Assembly (NCBI RefSeq): GCF_025151535.1
Contig: NZ_CP102288.1
Span: 1,307,501 to 1,371,500 of the forward strand
Direction: 5' to 3'
Origin: Segatella copri DSM 18205
GTDB lineage: Bacteria > Bacteroidota > Bacteroidia > Bacteroidales > Bacteroidaceae
Length of the DNA: 64,000 bases
Under the pieces are notes generated by a model. The model saw only the letters and a list, made by a program, of their open reading frames with translations. It was not told where the DNA came from and ran no database searches. This document shows, one piece after another, positions 63,072-64,000 of this stretch (position 1 is the first letter of the stretch; every line of letters starts with the position of its first letter). Made by a program: the position numbers and the translations under genes.

Positions 63072-63527
63072 ATGATAAAGAAGTCGATGATAGGTTTATG
63101 CATAGCTGTGGCATGCATGACCGCAAGTATATTCAGCCTTTCGGGATGTGAACCTCACGAAGGCAGCGAAGACCAGCTGAAGGCTGATGCTGATTCGTTT
63201 GCCAACAATTATTTCAACTGGCATTTCCCGAAAGCCGTGAAGTATTGCACCCAGGAATCGGAGCGCTGGCTGCGCTATGCTGCAAGTAATGTGAACGAGA
63301 CCGACGTGGAACTGCTGCGCCAGAAACCGGAGGATGCCAGCATCGAGATTACGGATATTGATTTCGGTGACGATGAAACAAGTGCCACCGTTACCCTTAC
63401 GGTTCATAATTTTCTGCTGATGGACAGCATCGGGCAGGATCCGCAGCTCATAGAACAGGCCGATTTTCAACTGCCGATGTGTATGGAAAAGGGGCTCTGG
63501 AAGATTAAGTTGGATAAATTGCCTTGA
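63072..63527 (+). CDS. Putative lipoprotein with NTF2-like domain
   Basis: A 151-residue protein with signal peptide and lipobox (TASIFSLSGCEPH). The mature part (ADSFANNYFNWHFPKAVKYC, SATVTLTVHNFLLMD, PMCMEKGLWKIKLDKLP) resembles the NTF2-like/DUF4878 fold common in Bacteroidales lipoproteins. ATG 63072 chosen over an earlier TTG. Function unknown. Confidence 0.78.
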   Translation: MIKKSMIGLCIAVACMTASIFSLSGCEPHEGSEDQLKADADSFANNYFNWHFPKAVKYCTQESERWLRYAASNVNETDVELLRQKPEDASIEITDIDFGDDETSATVTLTVHNFLLMDSIGQDPQLIEQADFQLPMCMEKGLWKIKLDKLP

Positions 63528-63540
63528 AAAAAGCAAGGAG

Positions 63541-63689
63541 TTTCGCAAGTTCAGGAGTTAAAGGAGTTAAAGAAGTTATCGCTCCCTACGGTCGCTGAGG
63601 AGTTAAGACAATAGCCTTTTTGGCGTAGTTTTTTAAGTAGCAAGACATACGTCTTAACTCCTTAACTTCCTTAACTCCTTTAACTTCCT
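63541..63689. repeat. About 150-bp dispersed repeat (copy B), inverted relative to copy A
   Basis: Reverse complement of 28788-28939, with two substitutions visible over about 150 bp. It lies directly after the lipoprotein gene and before the convergent Omp85-type gene. Just beyond, a (AACTATTAACTATAAACTG) microrepeat fills 63707-63732. Confidence 0.8.
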
Positions 63690-63737
63690 GATATGCGAAA
63701 GTTCAGTTAACTATTAACTATAAACTGTTAGCTGCAT

Positions 63738-64000
63738 TTAGAACGGCAGACCTACTGCGAAATGGAAGGCGAAATCGCGGTCTAGTTTCGGGTGGATAAT
63801 CGCCCAATGCTCTTCCTTCGTTCCGTAGGCTGGATTGATTGCCTTCATACCCATATCCAAACGGAGAATGAAGTAATCGAAATTCAACCTGAGACCTAAG
63901 CCATAGGCTACAGCTATCTGTTTGTAGAATTCATCTATCTTGAACTGGCCGCCAGGCTGATCCTCATAATTGCGAAGTGTCCAGATATTACCGGCATCGA
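63738..64000 (-). CDS. BamA/TamA-type outer-membrane protein, C-terminal part (cut by window edge)
   Basis: The last 87 codons encode the end of an Omp85 barrel: DAGNIWTLRNYEDQPGGQFK, IAVAYGLGLRLNFDYFILRL and the closing strand AFHFAVGLPF with terminal phenylalanine. In Bacteroidota such proteins include the TamL lipoprotein-type assembly factors. Most of the gene lies outside the window. Confidence 0.85.
   Translation of the reverse strand, partial: DAGNIWTLRNYEDQPGGQFKIDEFYKQIAVAYGLGLRLNFDYFILRLDMGMKAINPAYGTKEEHWAIIHPKLDRDFAFHFAVGLPF

Overview
The window looks like a chromosomal segment of a Bacteroidales bacterium, most likely Prevotella/Segatella of the P. copri group. Three things point there: dozens of Bacteroidota-type promoters (TTTG, about 20 nt, TAnnTTTG), Bacteroidales-type lipoproteins, and the family content (DUF4339, smalltalk peptide, UpxY/NusG-like protein, ISAon1). 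The genus is inferred from overall impression, not from a database search.

Layout. 1-30.1 kb is mostly ordinary core genome: fur-purA-hisS; a DUF2520/KdsC-like/Maf cluster; a GNAT protein; tetR and a malic enzyme transcribed divergently; rplU-rpmA; serS; an NfnAB-like fusion; an ECF sigma factor with a membrane-anchored beta-barrel partner; rnz; mazG and valS transcribed divergently; a C11 protease; two or three microproteins; a second Fur protein; and a TPP-riboswitch thiamine operon (thiS-thiG-thiC-thiH). The 1 kb gap before rplU holds a probable small RNA with its own promoter and terminator, two arrays of tandem 22-bp hairpin units, and a long rplU leader.

30.1-54.5 kb is an accessory region rich in decayed genes. 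It holds an SF2 helicase carrying two in-frame insertions of a palindromic intergenic repeat, its 405-aa neighbour, IS66 remnants, two PIN-domain toxin-antitoxin pairs, and a GNAT/PUA-like gene broken by an intact IS982-family element with a 7-bp target duplication and by a frameshift. It also holds two small proteins sharing a GGNNxIxPNA motif downstream of 22-bp repeats, a truncated HU-like gene with a smalltalk peptide, and a phase-variation module. That module has 29-bp inverted repeats around a promoter, between a tyrosine recombinase and a frameshifted upxY. Further on are a DUF4143 ATPase, a MATE exporter, tRNA-Lys, a patatin/Omp85-type protein, a RelE-type toxin split by an IS4-superfamily element, and a complete ISAon1-type element with an 8-bp target duplication.

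54.5-61.1 kb is a defence-like island: an N-terminal GIY-YIG/T5orf172-like domain fused to an SF2 helicase, two adenine methyltransferase-like proteins in the same operon, a rod-like inverted repeat, and a Fic protein. 61.1-64 kb returns to core genes (DUF486 membrane protein, YycJ-like hydrolase, lipoprotein, BamA/TamA C-terminus). One roughly 150-bp repeat occurs at 28.8 kb and, inverted, at 63.5 kb.

The most interesting observations are the repeat-invaded helicase, the invertible promoter module, the three-gene restriction-modification-like operon, and the small RNA and hairpin arrays upstream of rplU.
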